64,000 nt of DNA. Origin: Mucilaginibacter pedocola (GTDB lineage: Bacteria > Bacteroidota > Bacteroidia > Sphingobacteriales > Sphingobacteriaceae). Both the position numbers and the translations under genes were made by a program. The notes beneath the pieces are model-generated. The model saw only the letters and a list, made by a program, of their open reading frames with translations. It ran no database searches and was not told the DNA's origin. Positions 1 through 8,657 of the stretch are shown piece after piece. Location: assembly GCF_002013915.1 (NCBI RefSeq), contig NZ_MBTF01000003.1, positions 62,001-126,000 of the forward strand. The letters run 5' to 3'. The stretch's first letter is position 1. The number at the start of each line of letters is the position of its first letter.

Positions 1-2421
1 GCCTCGATGGGATCGGACATTGCCGATATAAACAACGATGGCAACCTGGATATTTTTACTACCGAAATGCTTCCCGAAGGCGATAAGCGCCTGAAGCAAA
101 TGACCTCGTTCGAATCATTCGACGTTATAAAACTGAAACAGCACGATGGTTATTTTAACCAGTACATGCAAAACTGCCTGCAACTGAACAATGGCGACGG
201 CACTTTCTCGGAAGTGGCTTTTAATGCAGGTGTAGCCGCTACCGACTGGAGTTGGGGTGCGCTCTTTTTTGATATGGATAACGACGGCTGGAAGGATATT
301 TTCGTATCTAACGGCATATATAAAGACCTTACCGATCAGGATTACATCGAATTTTTGGGCAACCGCGAGAACATGGATAAAATTGCGGAAAAGAAAAGCT
401 TCGATTATAAAGATTTTACGGATAAGATGGTGAGCACGCCACTTACCAACTACGCTTACCAAAACAACCACAACCTCACCTTCACCAACAAGGCAAAAGA
501 ATTTGGGTTGGATAAGCCATCTTTCAGCAATGGCGCGGCCTACGGCGATCTGGACGGCGATGGCGATAACGACCTGGTAGTAAATAACGTAAACTCGCCG
601 CTATACATCTACAAAAACAATGCGGAAACGCTGAAGAATAACTTTATTCAGTTGAAACTACAAGGCGAGGGGCAAAACCGCTTTGGCGTTGGTAGTACCA
701 TAAAGGTATTTGCTAAAGGCGAGGCATTGGTTTATTACCAACAGCCAACGCGTGGTTTTCAAAGCAGTACATCGCCAAACTTGATTACCATTGGTTTGGG
801 AAAAGAGAACAAAGTTGATTCGGTGCAAGTAATATGGCCGGGCGGCAAATACCAACTGGTTAAAAACGTGCAAACCAATAAGGTTTACACTTATAAGCAG
901 ATCGACGCAAACCTCACTTATGACTTTAGGCCGAAAGTTGTTAAGCCCATGTTTACAGAGGTGGAGAAAACGCTTTTTGATTCGGTACCTACACATGCCG
1001 AGAATGGCTTTATAGATTTTGATAACGAGCGCCTGATGCTGCAAATGCTATCTACCGAGAACCCCTACATGACCAAAGGCGATTTGAATAATGATGGGTT
1101 GGAGGATTTTTACTTCGGCAGTTCTAAGGATAACCCTGCATCGCTGTACATTCAGCAAAAAAATGGCAGTTTCCATCAATACGTACCCGAGGATTTAGGC
1201 AAACAAAGCTATTTGGAAAACGCTGGTGCTGCTTTTGGCGATTTTGATGGCGATGGCGACCAGGACTTAATAATTGGAGTGGGTGGCAATGAAGAAAAGG
1301 CCGACGACCCGATATATTTCCCGCGCTTTTTTGAGAATGATGGTAAAGGCAACCTTCGTCGCAACGCGCAAAAAGCTATCCCTGCGCCGGTAAATGCATC
1401 GATTATAATGGCCTGCGATTATGATAAGGACGGCAAACTTGATTTGTTTATTGGCGGGCGCAGTGTGCCGGGTACCTATGGCGAGTCGCCAAAGTCGTAT
1501 GTGTTTCATAACAATGGCGACGGACACTTTACCGATGTATCGGCCCAGGTGCTGGGTGCCGATACCAAATTGGGTATGGTTACATCGGCACAATGGGCCG
1601 ATATTGACGGCAATGGCTACCCCGACCTTGTGGTGGCAGGCAACTGGATGGGGATTAAAATATTCAAAAACGATAAAGGCAAATTTACAGCCGATAACCA
1701 ACTGGATAACTACAAAGGTTGGTGGAGCGCCCTGCAAATAGCCGACGTAAATGGCGATGGCAAACCCGATATTGTGGCCGGCAATATTGGATTGAACATT
1801 AAATTCAAAGCATCATTTGAGCAGCCGATGACGCTTTATGTGAAAGATTTTGACAAGAACGGCACTAAGGAATGCGTAACATCGATGTTTAAAAACGATG
1901 GTGTTGCCTATGTTTGGCACATGAAACCCGACCTGGTAGGGCAGATGCCGATATTGAAAAAACAATACCTAAAATATACTGACTATGCCGGTAAGCCCTT
2001 TAAAGAAATATTTGCCGACGAGATGCTGGAAGGGGCAGAGGTTCACCAAATGAACTACTTAGCTTCGGCAGTGTTTATGAACGAGGGCGGCAAATTTGTG
2101 GCTAAAGCTCTTCCTTACAACGCGCAACTGTCAAACGTAAATACCATTATTTGTGATGACCTGGATAACAGCGGCATCCCATCTATTATACTCGCCGGCA
2201 ACTTTTATGGTTTTAAACCCGAGGTGGGGCGTTTAGATGCAAGCCACGGGCAAATTTATAAGTATACTAATAGTGGATTTACGTATATTTCGCCTGCCCA
2301 AAGTGGCATAAACCTAAGCGGACAAGTACGCTCATCGCTGATGATAAAAGACAGCCGGGGGCAAAAAAACTTTTTATTCGGGTTGAATGATGATAAGCTT
2401 AAAGCCTACAGGTTGCATTAA
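1..2421 (+). CDS. FG-GAP/VCBS repeat protein with ASPIC/UnbV domain (5' truncated)
   Basis: A large secreted or surface-anchored beta-propeller-type protein. The frame is open from base 1, so the true start lies upstream and any signal peptide is not visible; 806 codons are present. Many calcium-binding-like FG-GAP/VCBS motifs of the DxDxDGxxD kind are spread along it (DINNDGNLD near the N-terminal edge, DMDNDGWKD, DLDGDGDND, DFDGDGDQD). Around residues 210-300 is a stretch typical of the ASPIC/UnbV domain (GVGSTIKV, then VIWPGGKYQ), which places it in the CRTAC1-like family. Such proteins in Bacteroidota usually sit next to SusC/SusD pairs; that pair would lie upstream of this window (inference). 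A cupin gene and a second, longer paralogue follow at once on the same strand, suggesting one operon. Substrate unknown. Confidence 0.85.
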   Translation, partial: ASMGSDIADINNDGNLDIFTTEMLPEGDKRLKQMTSFESFDVIKLKQHDGYFNQYMQNCLQLNNGDGTFSEVAFNAGVAATDWSWGALFFDMDNDGWKDIFVSNGIYKDLTDQDYIEFLGNRENMDKIAEKKSFDYKDFTDKMVSTPLTNYAYQNNHNLTFTNKAKEFGLDKPSFSNGAAYGDLDGDGDNDLVVNNVNSPLYIYKNNAETLKNNFIQLKLQGEGQNRFGVGSTIKVFAKGEALVYYQQPTRGFQSSTSPNLITIGLGKENKVDSVQVIWPGGKYQLVKNVQTNKVYTYKQIDANLTYDFRPKVVKPMFTEVEKTLFDSVPTHAENGFIDFDNERLMLQMLSTENPYMTKGDLNNDGLEDFYFGSSKDNPASLYIQQKNGSFHQYVPEDLGKQSYLENAGAAFGDFDGDGDQDLIIGVGGNEEKADDPIYFPRFFENDGKGNLRRNAQKAIPAPVNASIIMACDYDKDGKLDLFIGGRSVPGTYGESPKSYVFHNNGDGHFTDVSAQVLGADTKLGMVTSAQWADIDGNGYPDLVVAGNWMGIKIFKNDKGKFTADNQLDNYKGWWSALQIADVNGDGKPDIVAGNIGLNIKFKASFEQPMTLYVKDFDKNGTKECVTSMFKNDGVAYVWHMKPDLVGQMPILKKQYLKYTDYAGKPFKEIFADEMLEGAEVHQMNYLASAVFMNEGGKFVAKALPYNAQLSNVNTIICDDLDNSGIPSIILAGNFYGFKPEVGRLDASHGQIYKYTNSGFTYISPAQSGINLSGQVRSSLMIKDSRGQKNFLFGLNDDKLKAYRLH

Positions 2422-2438
2422 GCGGATCGGAGGATGTG

Positions 2439-2804
2439 ATGAGTATTGAAAAGGTAAACATCGAGGATAAGTTATCGCAGTTTTCGGCACATTGGAGCCC
2501 TAAAATTGTGGGCGAACTAAACGGGCAGCATGTAAAACTGGTAAAGTTTGCAGGCGAGTTTGTTTGGCATAAGCACGATGACGAGGACGAACTGTTTTTT
2601 GTGGTGAAAGGCGCCTTTGAAATGCACCTGAGAGATAAGGTGGTGGAGCTAAAGGAAGGCGACTTTATCATCATCCCTCGCGGCACCGAACATAAACCCG
2701 TTGCTGCCGAAGAAGTGCAGGTTATGCTGTTTGAACCTGCCGGTACGCTGAACACAGGCGATAAAATTGGAGAACTAACCGTGGATAACCCGGACTATTT
2801 ATAA
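2439..2804 (+). CDS. Cupin-domain protein
   Basis: A small single-domain cupin of 121 residues. The metal-binding cupin motif 1 is visible as WHKHDDEDELFFVVKG near residues 40-55, with two His and acidic ligands, and motif 2 as the GDFIIIPRGTEH segment near 75-86. I start it at ATG 2439 rather than GTG 2436, because a good Shine-Dalgarno (GGAGG, 2429-2433) is 5 bases from the ATG and too close to the GTG. It lies 17 bases after one FG-GAP gene and 1 base before another, so it is almost surely co-transcribed with them. The fold suggests a metal-dependent isomerase/dioxygenase or a sugar-binding role; the specific reaction cannot be told. Confidence 0.85.
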   Translation: MSIEKVNIEDKLSQFSAHWSPKIVGELNGQHVKLVKFAGEFVWHKHDDEDELFFVVKGAFEMHLRDKVVELKEGDFIIIPRGTEHKPVAAEEVQVMLFEPAGTLNTGDKIGELTVDNPDYL

Positions 2805-2805
2805 A

Positions 2806-5800
2806 ATGAAAAAAGCAAAGCGCAATAAACGCTTACCTGTTACTACCCCTAAAAAGCCCCGCATAGCTTTAAAATGGCCCACCATAGCCGTTTGCAGCGC
2901 TATTTTGGTGTGTATTGCTTTTTTCAATTCATGCGAAAAAAAGAAGGCCGGCGATGGCATTTTCAAACTGGTAGCCACCGGCGATAGCCACGTAGATTTC
3001 GTAAACCACAACATTGTAACCGATTCGGTTAACATTTTAGATTACCTCTATTTCTACAATGGCGCAGGTTTAGCTTCGGCTGATTTTAACAACGATGGCC
3101 TGCCGGATCTTTACTTCACCAGTAACCAGGGCGAAAACAAACTATACATTAATAAAGGCAACCTGTCTTTCGAAGATGTAACCGCCAAAGCTGGGTTAAA
3201 AGGAGCGGGGAACTGGAAAACGGGCGTTACTGTTGTTGATATTAATGGCGACGGTTTGAAGGATATTTACCTGTGCGTAGTAAGCAACTTCAAAGGCTTT
3301 AAAGGCAAGAATCAGCTGTTCATTAATAACGGCGACCTCACCTTTACCGAGTCGGCGGCCAAATACGGCTTAGATTTTTCGGGCTTCTCTACCCAGGCAA
3401 GTTTTTTTGATTACGATAAGGATGGCGATCTGGATATGTTCCTGCTCACTTCATCGGTACACAGTAACGATACCTACGGCGACAGCACGCAGCGTTTTAA
3501 ATACAGCCACGATGCCGGCGACCATCTTTTCCGTAACGATAACGGGCATTTTACCGATGTTACCCAAGGTTCGGGCATTTACTCGGCACCAATAGGATAT
3601 GGCTTGGGCGTAAGCATAGGCGACCTGAACAACGATGGCTGGGATGACATCTACGTAAGCAACGACTTTTTTGAGCAGGATTACTACTACGTAAACCAGC
3701 GCAACGGAACCTTTAAGGAGGAAATGAAAAGCGCCTTTGGGCACAGTAGCCTTTTCTCGATGGGGAACGCTATAAGCGATGTAAATAAAGACGGGCACCT
3801 TGATGTGATAAGTACCGACATGCTCCCTGAAGATATGAAGGTGCTGAAATCGACTATAAACGATGAGCCGCTTGACATTTACAACCAGGAAGTAAACGCG
3901 GGGTATTACTACCAATACTCCAAAAACAGCCTGCAAATTAACGTGGGCAACGGGCAAAAGTTTGTGGATGTGAGCCTATACTCGGGCATGTCGGCTACGG
4001 ATTGGACATGGTCGCCCCTGGTGCAGGATTTTGATATGGACGGGCGTAAGGATATCTTCTTTAGCAACGGTATAAAAAAGCGCCTGAACGATATGGATTA
4101 CCTGAAATATTTGGGCGACCCTAACGTGATAAAAGATTTTAAAACCAGCCGCTTCTTCGATAAAGAGAAAATAAACCTGATGCCCGACGGGCAGGTGCAC
4201 AACTACCTTTACCACGGCGAGGACCTGCTGAAGTTTACGGATATATCTGCAGGCAATGATATGCGCGACACATCGGTATCGGCAGGTGCTGTAGCTATAG
4301 ACCTGGATAACGACGGTGATTTGGATATGGTAACCAATAACATGGACGCCCCCGCATTTATTTATCAGAATACCACCATGGAGAAGATAAAGGAAGGCGA
4401 TGCCAAGCCGCTTTACCTCAACTTCAGCGTAAAATATACCGCCCTTAACCCGGATGGCATAGGCACTAAATTCTTCCTCCGCTCCGAAAAAGAGTTAGAC
4501 CACCAGGAGATACAAACCAGTACTGCTTACGAGGCAACGCAGAATAATAATCTCACGTTCACCTTTCTGCCCGACGATAAGCCGATAGAATTGATGGTGG
4601 TCTGGCCGGATAATTCGTACCAAATTATTAAAAACTTCAGCTCGAATAAAAAAACGCTGATTACCTACAACAAGGCGCAAACGCAAACCACTACGGATAT
4701 GGTGGCGCTGATAACCGGTTACATAAAAGGCTCGGCGCAGTTTACATCAGTACCGGTTAAGGCAGATGTATTGGCTACGCTACAGCAATATGATACGCCC
4801 GATTTTAACTATTATAATCTGCTGCCGCATACTTATTTGCCGCATACCCCGGCTGTTGCAGTGGGCGATGCCAATAAGGATGGCTTGGGCGACATATATG
4901 TCGGCGGGCTTGCCGGAGATGAAAAGTATATTTTAGCCGGCAATAGCACCGGCGGTTTCACCAAAATTGCTGTTGATGCTTTTGCAGCCTTTAAAGATTA
5001 TGGCGATACCGAAGCCCATTGGGCAGATGTAAATAACGATGGCCTGCCCGATTTGCTGGTAACCACAGCTAACCACCCGTTAGCCGAGCCGGATAAGCGT
5101 ATGCCGCCGCGCCTCTATATTAACAAAGGCAATTTAAAATTTGAATACGCTAAACTTCCTATGCTCGAAAATACTACTGGCAAGCTGTTCGTTTACGATT
5201 TTAATGGCGACGGGCTAAAGGATATATTCTTTGCAGCAGCGGTATCATTCATCAACTATACCACACCAGCAAAGGGAACCGTGTTGCTAAATAAGGGCAA
5301 CGGTACGTTCGCCTTAGCAGCGGCAAATGCTTATGAGCAGCTAACTACTATCTCTTATATTACTTCGGTATCGGCAAGCGATGTTGACCGCGACGGTAAA
5401 GATGATATCATTATTTCCTCGGAATGGGCACCCATACAAATATTCCTGAACAAGAATAAACAGTTAACTAAAGCAGAACTGCCCGTGCTTGACGATGCCA
5501 AAGGTTGGTGGCAAAGCGCCGCAATTACCGATTTTGATGGTGATGGCAAAGCCGACCTGATAGCCGGCAACTGGGGGCAAAACAATAAGTACAACGTCAC
5601 CGCCAACCAGCCGCTTTATGCCTACAACCAGGATTTTGATAGCGATGGCAAAAACGACCTGATTGTTTCTTATGCTTATAAAGGCAAATATTATCCTTTC
5701 CGCCCTAAGAATGATCTGGAGCAGGAGTTGCCTTATTTGAAGAAAGAGTTCCTGAGTTTCCAAAAAATGGCGGATAAAACCACCGAAGAGATATTTGAAG

Positions 5801-6186
5801 GCTTGGATAAGGATAAGCGCATGGCCGCTAATCAGTTTAATAGCATATTGGTAAGCGATGTGCTGAATGCAAAAACTATAACCGAACTGCCCTACATGTA
5901 TCAGCAGGCACCGATCCGTTCCATCAGCAGTTTAAATAAACAAGGCGATGTATTACTGAATGGCAATTTTTGGGGTGTGGTACCCTACGAGGGTAAGTAC
6001 GACGCCTTAGGTTTGGTTGCTATGCACTACGATAAGCAGAGCAAACAAATAGCCCAGCCCGAGTATTGGGTAAATGCGCTATTCAACTTCCAGGAAATGG
6101 ATGGCCCGAAGCCCATAAAAACATCTGCAGGAGATGCTTTTGTTGGGGTTACTTATGAGGGTAAATTGTTGCTGATCAGGAAATAG
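2806..6186 (+). CDS. FG-GAP/VCBS repeat lipoprotein, CRTAC1/ASPIC-UnbV type
   Basis: An 1126-residue surface protein paralogous to the truncated protein at the window start. After a basic N-terminus, a hydrophobic segment (about 26-42) ends in a lipobox-like FNSC with Cys43, so export and lipid anchoring are likely. Repeated Ca-binding FG-GAP motifs follow (DFNNDGLPD, DINGDGLKD, DYDKDGDLD, DLNNDGWDD, DFDMDGRKD, DFDGDGKAD). An ASPIC/UnbV segment is near 560-620 (GIGTKFFL, VVWPDNSYQ). It begins 1 base after the cupin stop, so the three genes form a unit. Family members are thought to bind ligands or glycans at the cell surface; the ligand is unknown. Confidence 0.85.
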   Translation: MKKAKRNKRLPVTTPKKPRIALKWPTIAVCSAILVCIAFFNSCEKKKAGDGIFKLVATGDSHVDFVNHNIVTDSVNILDYLYFYNGAGLASADFNNDGLPDLYFTSNQGENKLYINKGNLSFEDVTAKAGLKGAGNWKTGVTVVDINGDGLKDIYLCVVSNFKGFKGKNQLFINNGDLTFTESAAKYGLDFSGFSTQASFFDYDKDGDLDMFLLTSSVHSNDTYGDSTQRFKYSHDAGDHLFRNDNGHFTDVTQGSGIYSAPIGYGLGVSIGDLNNDGWDDIYVSNDFFEQDYYYVNQRNGTFKEEMKSAFGHSSLFSMGNAISDVNKDGHLDVISTDMLPEDMKVLKSTINDEPLDIYNQEVNAGYYYQYSKNSLQINVGNGQKFVDVSLYSGMSATDWTWSPLVQDFDMDGRKDIFFSNGIKKRLNDMDYLKYLGDPNVIKDFKTSRFFDKEKINLMPDGQVHNYLYHGEDLLKFTDISAGNDMRDTSVSAGAVAIDLDNDGDLDMVTNNMDAPAFIYQNTTMEKIKEGDAKPLYLNFSVKYTALNPDGIGTKFFLRSEKELDHQEIQTSTAYEATQNNNLTFTFLPDDKPIELMVVWPDNSYQIIKNFSSNKKTLITYNKAQTQTTTDMVALITGYIKGSAQFTSVPVKADVLATLQQYDTPDFNYYNLLPHTYLPHTPAVAVGDANKDGLGDIYVGGLAGDEKYILAGNSTGGFTKIAVDAFAAFKDYGDTEAHWADVNNDGLPDLLVTTANHPLAEPDKRMPPRLYINKGNLKFEYAKLPMLENTTGKLFVYDFNGDGLKDIFFAAAVSFINYTTPAKGTVLLNKGNGTFALAAANAYEQLTTISYITSVSASDVDRDGKDDIIISSEWAPIQIFLNKNKQLTKAELPVLDDAKGWWQSAAITDFDGDGKADLIAGNWGQNNKYNVTANQPLYAYNQDFDSDGKNDLIVSYAYKGKYYPFRPKNDLEQELPYLKKEFLSFQKMADKTTEEIFEGLDKDKRMAANQFNSILVSDVLNAKTITELPYMYQQAPIRSISSLNKQGDVLLNGNFWGVVPYEGKYDALGLVAMHYDKQSKQIAQPEYWVNALFNFQEMDGPKPIKTSAGDAFVGVTYEGKLLLIRK

Positions 6187-6194
6187 ATACACCG

Positions 6195-7133
6195 TTACAA
6201 TATTGGCCAGTACAACCTGGTAACCCATTTTGCGGTGTCTTTCTCCATGCTACGGTCGGTAACCATTAGTTCGAATGGCATGGCCACGCCGGTTAGCTTA
6301 TAATCTTTGCGGAAGTTTTGCAACTGGGTAAAGGCGTTATCTATGGATTTTCTTCCTCCCTTTACTTCGGTTTTCAGGATGTTACCGCCAACCGCCATTT
6401 TATTAACCACCGAATTTGCACCGGGTTTTATTTCTTTATTGATAGGTATGGCCACCATCACGTGATATTCGTTGTCATCTGTTTGGTTAATATTCAGCAT
6501 GGGTTTATTGGTTTCGGCGGCATTTTGTACAGCAATTTCTTTACGAAGTCCTGCTACCATATCGTATACCTCGGTAACCGTTGGGGTTGCTTTGAACACC
6601 TTATTGGTTGCCAGCATCAGGCCGTCTTTCACATGCTCTACTTTTATGCGCAATCCGTATACATTGGTATCAGTTTGCATAAAAGTTTTAAAGCGGCTTA
6701 GTATGGTATCCATATTTTGCTGCTCTGCCTTAATGCGCACAAATTCTGAAATGCGCGTAAACGGGTTAAGGCTGCTTTGCATTTGCCCTTCCCAATTTAT
6801 AGTGGTGGCTACTTCATTCTCGGCCAGGTAGTTTAGTTTACTATCCAGTTGAACTTTGCCGGTATTAATGCCCAATTCTATAAAGCTGTTAGCATCTTTT
6901 TTTATGGTGTAAGTAGTGCCGTTGTAGGTGAATATGTTGGTGTCTTTGGCGTTATGCTCGCCGGGCCACCACTTAGGCCAAGCCTTCTTCTGCACCAGGA
7001 ACCTGAACACATTACCATCGGTGGCATCAACCGAGATGCTGCTTTTGGCAGTGATGTATTGCGGGATGATAAAGTAGATGCTGATAAAGGCCAGTAATAA
7101 AATGCCTAATACTAACAGGGCGGGTTTCTTCAT
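6195..7133 (-). CDS. SRPBCC (polyketide-cyclase/START-like) protein with N-terminal membrane anchor
   Basis: A 312-residue protein with an N-terminal hydrophobic segment (residues 5-25) followed by a region beginning SSISVDATDGNVFRFLVQ, with a tryptophan-rich KAWPKWWPG stretch, as seen at the start of SRPBCC/polyketide-cyclase-like domains. The C-terminal half resembles effector-binding (GyrI-like) domains (VEHVKDGLMLATNK, then VMVAIPINKEI), which is an inference. It is convergent with the preceding FG-GAP gene, 8 bases apart. Probably a membrane-tethered small-molecule-binding protein; no catalytic claim can be made. Confidence 0.6.
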   Translation of the reverse strand: MKKPALLVLGILLLAFISIYFIIPQYITAKSSISVDATDGNVFRFLVQKKAWPKWWPGEHNAKDTNIFTYNGTTYTIKKDANSFIELGINTGKVQLDSKLNYLAENEVATTINWEGQMQSSLNPFTRISEFVRIKAEQQNMDTILSRFKTFMQTDTNVYGLRIKVEHVKDGLMLATNKVFKATPTVTEVYDMVAGLRKEIAVQNAAETNKPMLNINQTDDNEYHVMVAIPINKEIKPGANSVVNKMAVGGNILKTEVKGGRKSIDNAFTQLQNFRKDYKLTGVAMPFELMVTDRSMEKDTAKWVTRLYWPIL

Positions 7134-7319
7134 AAAAATAACTAACAGAAATAGGGGCTTGCCTAATTGGTTTTGCGTTGCAAATTAATCAATTCAGCGG
7201 CTTAAAATCAAACGGTATTTATCGGCCGCAATTGTGGCAAAAGCCTTATATTAGCTTCAAAAACAATAGAAAACACCGCTATTGAGGCAAATGTGTTTTC
7301 TTGAAACCAATTAATATTT

Positions 7320-8648
7320 ATGAACCGTTTCCTGCTATTGCTTGCCGGCGCTGCGCTGTTTTTTGCATCGTGTAAAAAAGCTGATTACCAAAAAGTTACT
7401 CACGACCCCGAACTATACCGAACCACCGTAAAAAAGCTGAACGATATAGTGCTTGAAAATAACTTCCCCCCGGTAATTGCCTCACGTAACTATGTATACG
7501 CCAATATTGCCGCCTACCAGGTAATAGCAGCCGGCGACCCGAAGCACTACCGCTCCTTATCGGGCCAAATAAAGCACCTGCCTGCCACGCCACAGCCGCC
7601 GAAGGATAAAGAGATCGATTTTCAGTTCGCCTCGCTATTATCTTTCTGTTTTGTTGGCAACGCTGTAACGTTTCCCGAAGGAAGTATGTCAACCTATGTA
7701 GATGATTTAAAAGAAAAGGCGAAAGATGCAGGTATGCCTTCGGAGGTATTTGAAAACTCGGTAGCCTACTCGGATACTGTGGCCAAGTACATTATGAAGT
7801 GGAGCAAGAAAGATAATTACGCCCAAACCCGCTCGGCCAGCAAGTACACCGTAAAACGTAGTGATGGACGCTGGATACCCACACCGCCGATGTATGCCCA
7901 GGCATTGGAGCCGCACTGGGGCGAGATACGCCCGATGGTGTTAGATTCTGCCTCGCAAGTGCCCGCCCCCGAACCACCTGCCTATAATATGACGGATAAG
8001 AACAGCGTATTTTACAAGAACGTAATGGAGGTGAAAACCTGGGTTGATAGCCTGAATACCGATCAAAAACATATGGCCGACTTTTGGGATGATAATGCCT
8101 TTAAACTTACCGTGGTGGGCCATGCCTCGTTTGGTACTAAAAAGTTTTCGCCGGGTGGCCATTGGATGAATATAGCAGGTACAGGTTCCATCATTAAAAA
8201 AGCTGATTTTAGTACTACCGTTGCGGCATATACGGAAACATCGATAGCCCTTTTTGATGCTTTTATAAATTGCTGGTACGTAAAATACAAAGCCAACAGC
8301 GTGCGCCCCGAAACGGTAATAACCAAATTGATAAACCCCGACTGGCGCCCTTACATTCAAACCCCGCCTTTCCCCGAATACATTAGCGGGCACGCCGTTA
8401 TTTCGGCAGCTGCTGCCGAAGTACTCACGCACGATTTTGGTGATAACATAGCTTATACCGATTCGTCAGAGTCGGAATTTGGGATTGAGCCGCGTAAATT
8501 CCCATCATTCCGTGCTGCTGCCATGGAGGCGGCCATGTCGCGCGTTTACGGTGGCATTCATTATAAAATAGCTTGCCAGGTAGGTAACGAGCAAGGCCGA
8601 AAGATAGGACAACTGGTGAATGAGAAACTACAACTGAAGATAAAGTAA
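7320..8648 (+). CDS. Vanadium-dependent haloperoxidase/PAP2-superfamily lipoprotein
   Basis: A 442-residue exported lipoprotein: hydrophobic N-terminus ending in FFASC, with the lipidation Cys at residue 19. It carries the phosphate/vanadate pocket motifs of the vanadium haloperoxidase-acid phosphatase superfamily in order: SVRPETVI near residue 326, SGHAVISAAAAE near 356, and SRVYGGIHY with its His near 408. Homologues are common next to SusC/SusD and FG-GAP genes in Bacteroidota, where halide oxidation has rarely been shown, so a phosphatase or peroxidase role is open. It is followed after 9 bases by a GH65-type enzyme on the same strand, so co-transcription is likely. Confidence 0.85.
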   Translation: MNRFLLLLAGAALFFASCKKADYQKVTHDPELYRTTVKKLNDIVLENNFPPVIASRNYVYANIAAYQVIAAGDPKHYRSLSGQIKHLPATPQPPKDKEIDFQFASLLSFCFVGNAVTFPEGSMSTYVDDLKEKAKDAGMPSEVFENSVAYSDTVAKYIMKWSKKDNYAQTRSASKYTVKRSDGRWIPTPPMYAQALEPHWGEIRPMVLDSASQVPAPEPPAYNMTDKNSVFYKNVMEVKTWVDSLNTDQKHMADFWDDNAFKLTVVGHASFGTKKFSPGGHWMNIAGTGSIIKKADFSTTVAAYTETSIALFDAFINCWYVKYKANSVRPETVITKLINPDWRPYIQTPPFPEYISGHAVISAAAAEVLTHDFGDNIAYTDSSESEFGIEPRKFPSFRAAAMEAAMSRVYGGIHYKIACQVGNEQGRKIGQLVNEKLQLKIK

Positions 8649-8657
8649 ACCTCTTTT

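Noticed and set aside
1421..1741. 106-codon plus-strand frame inside the first FG-GAP gene
   Set aside because: An out-of-frame shadow of the repeat-rich gene; the other frame has the conserved FG-GAP motifs.
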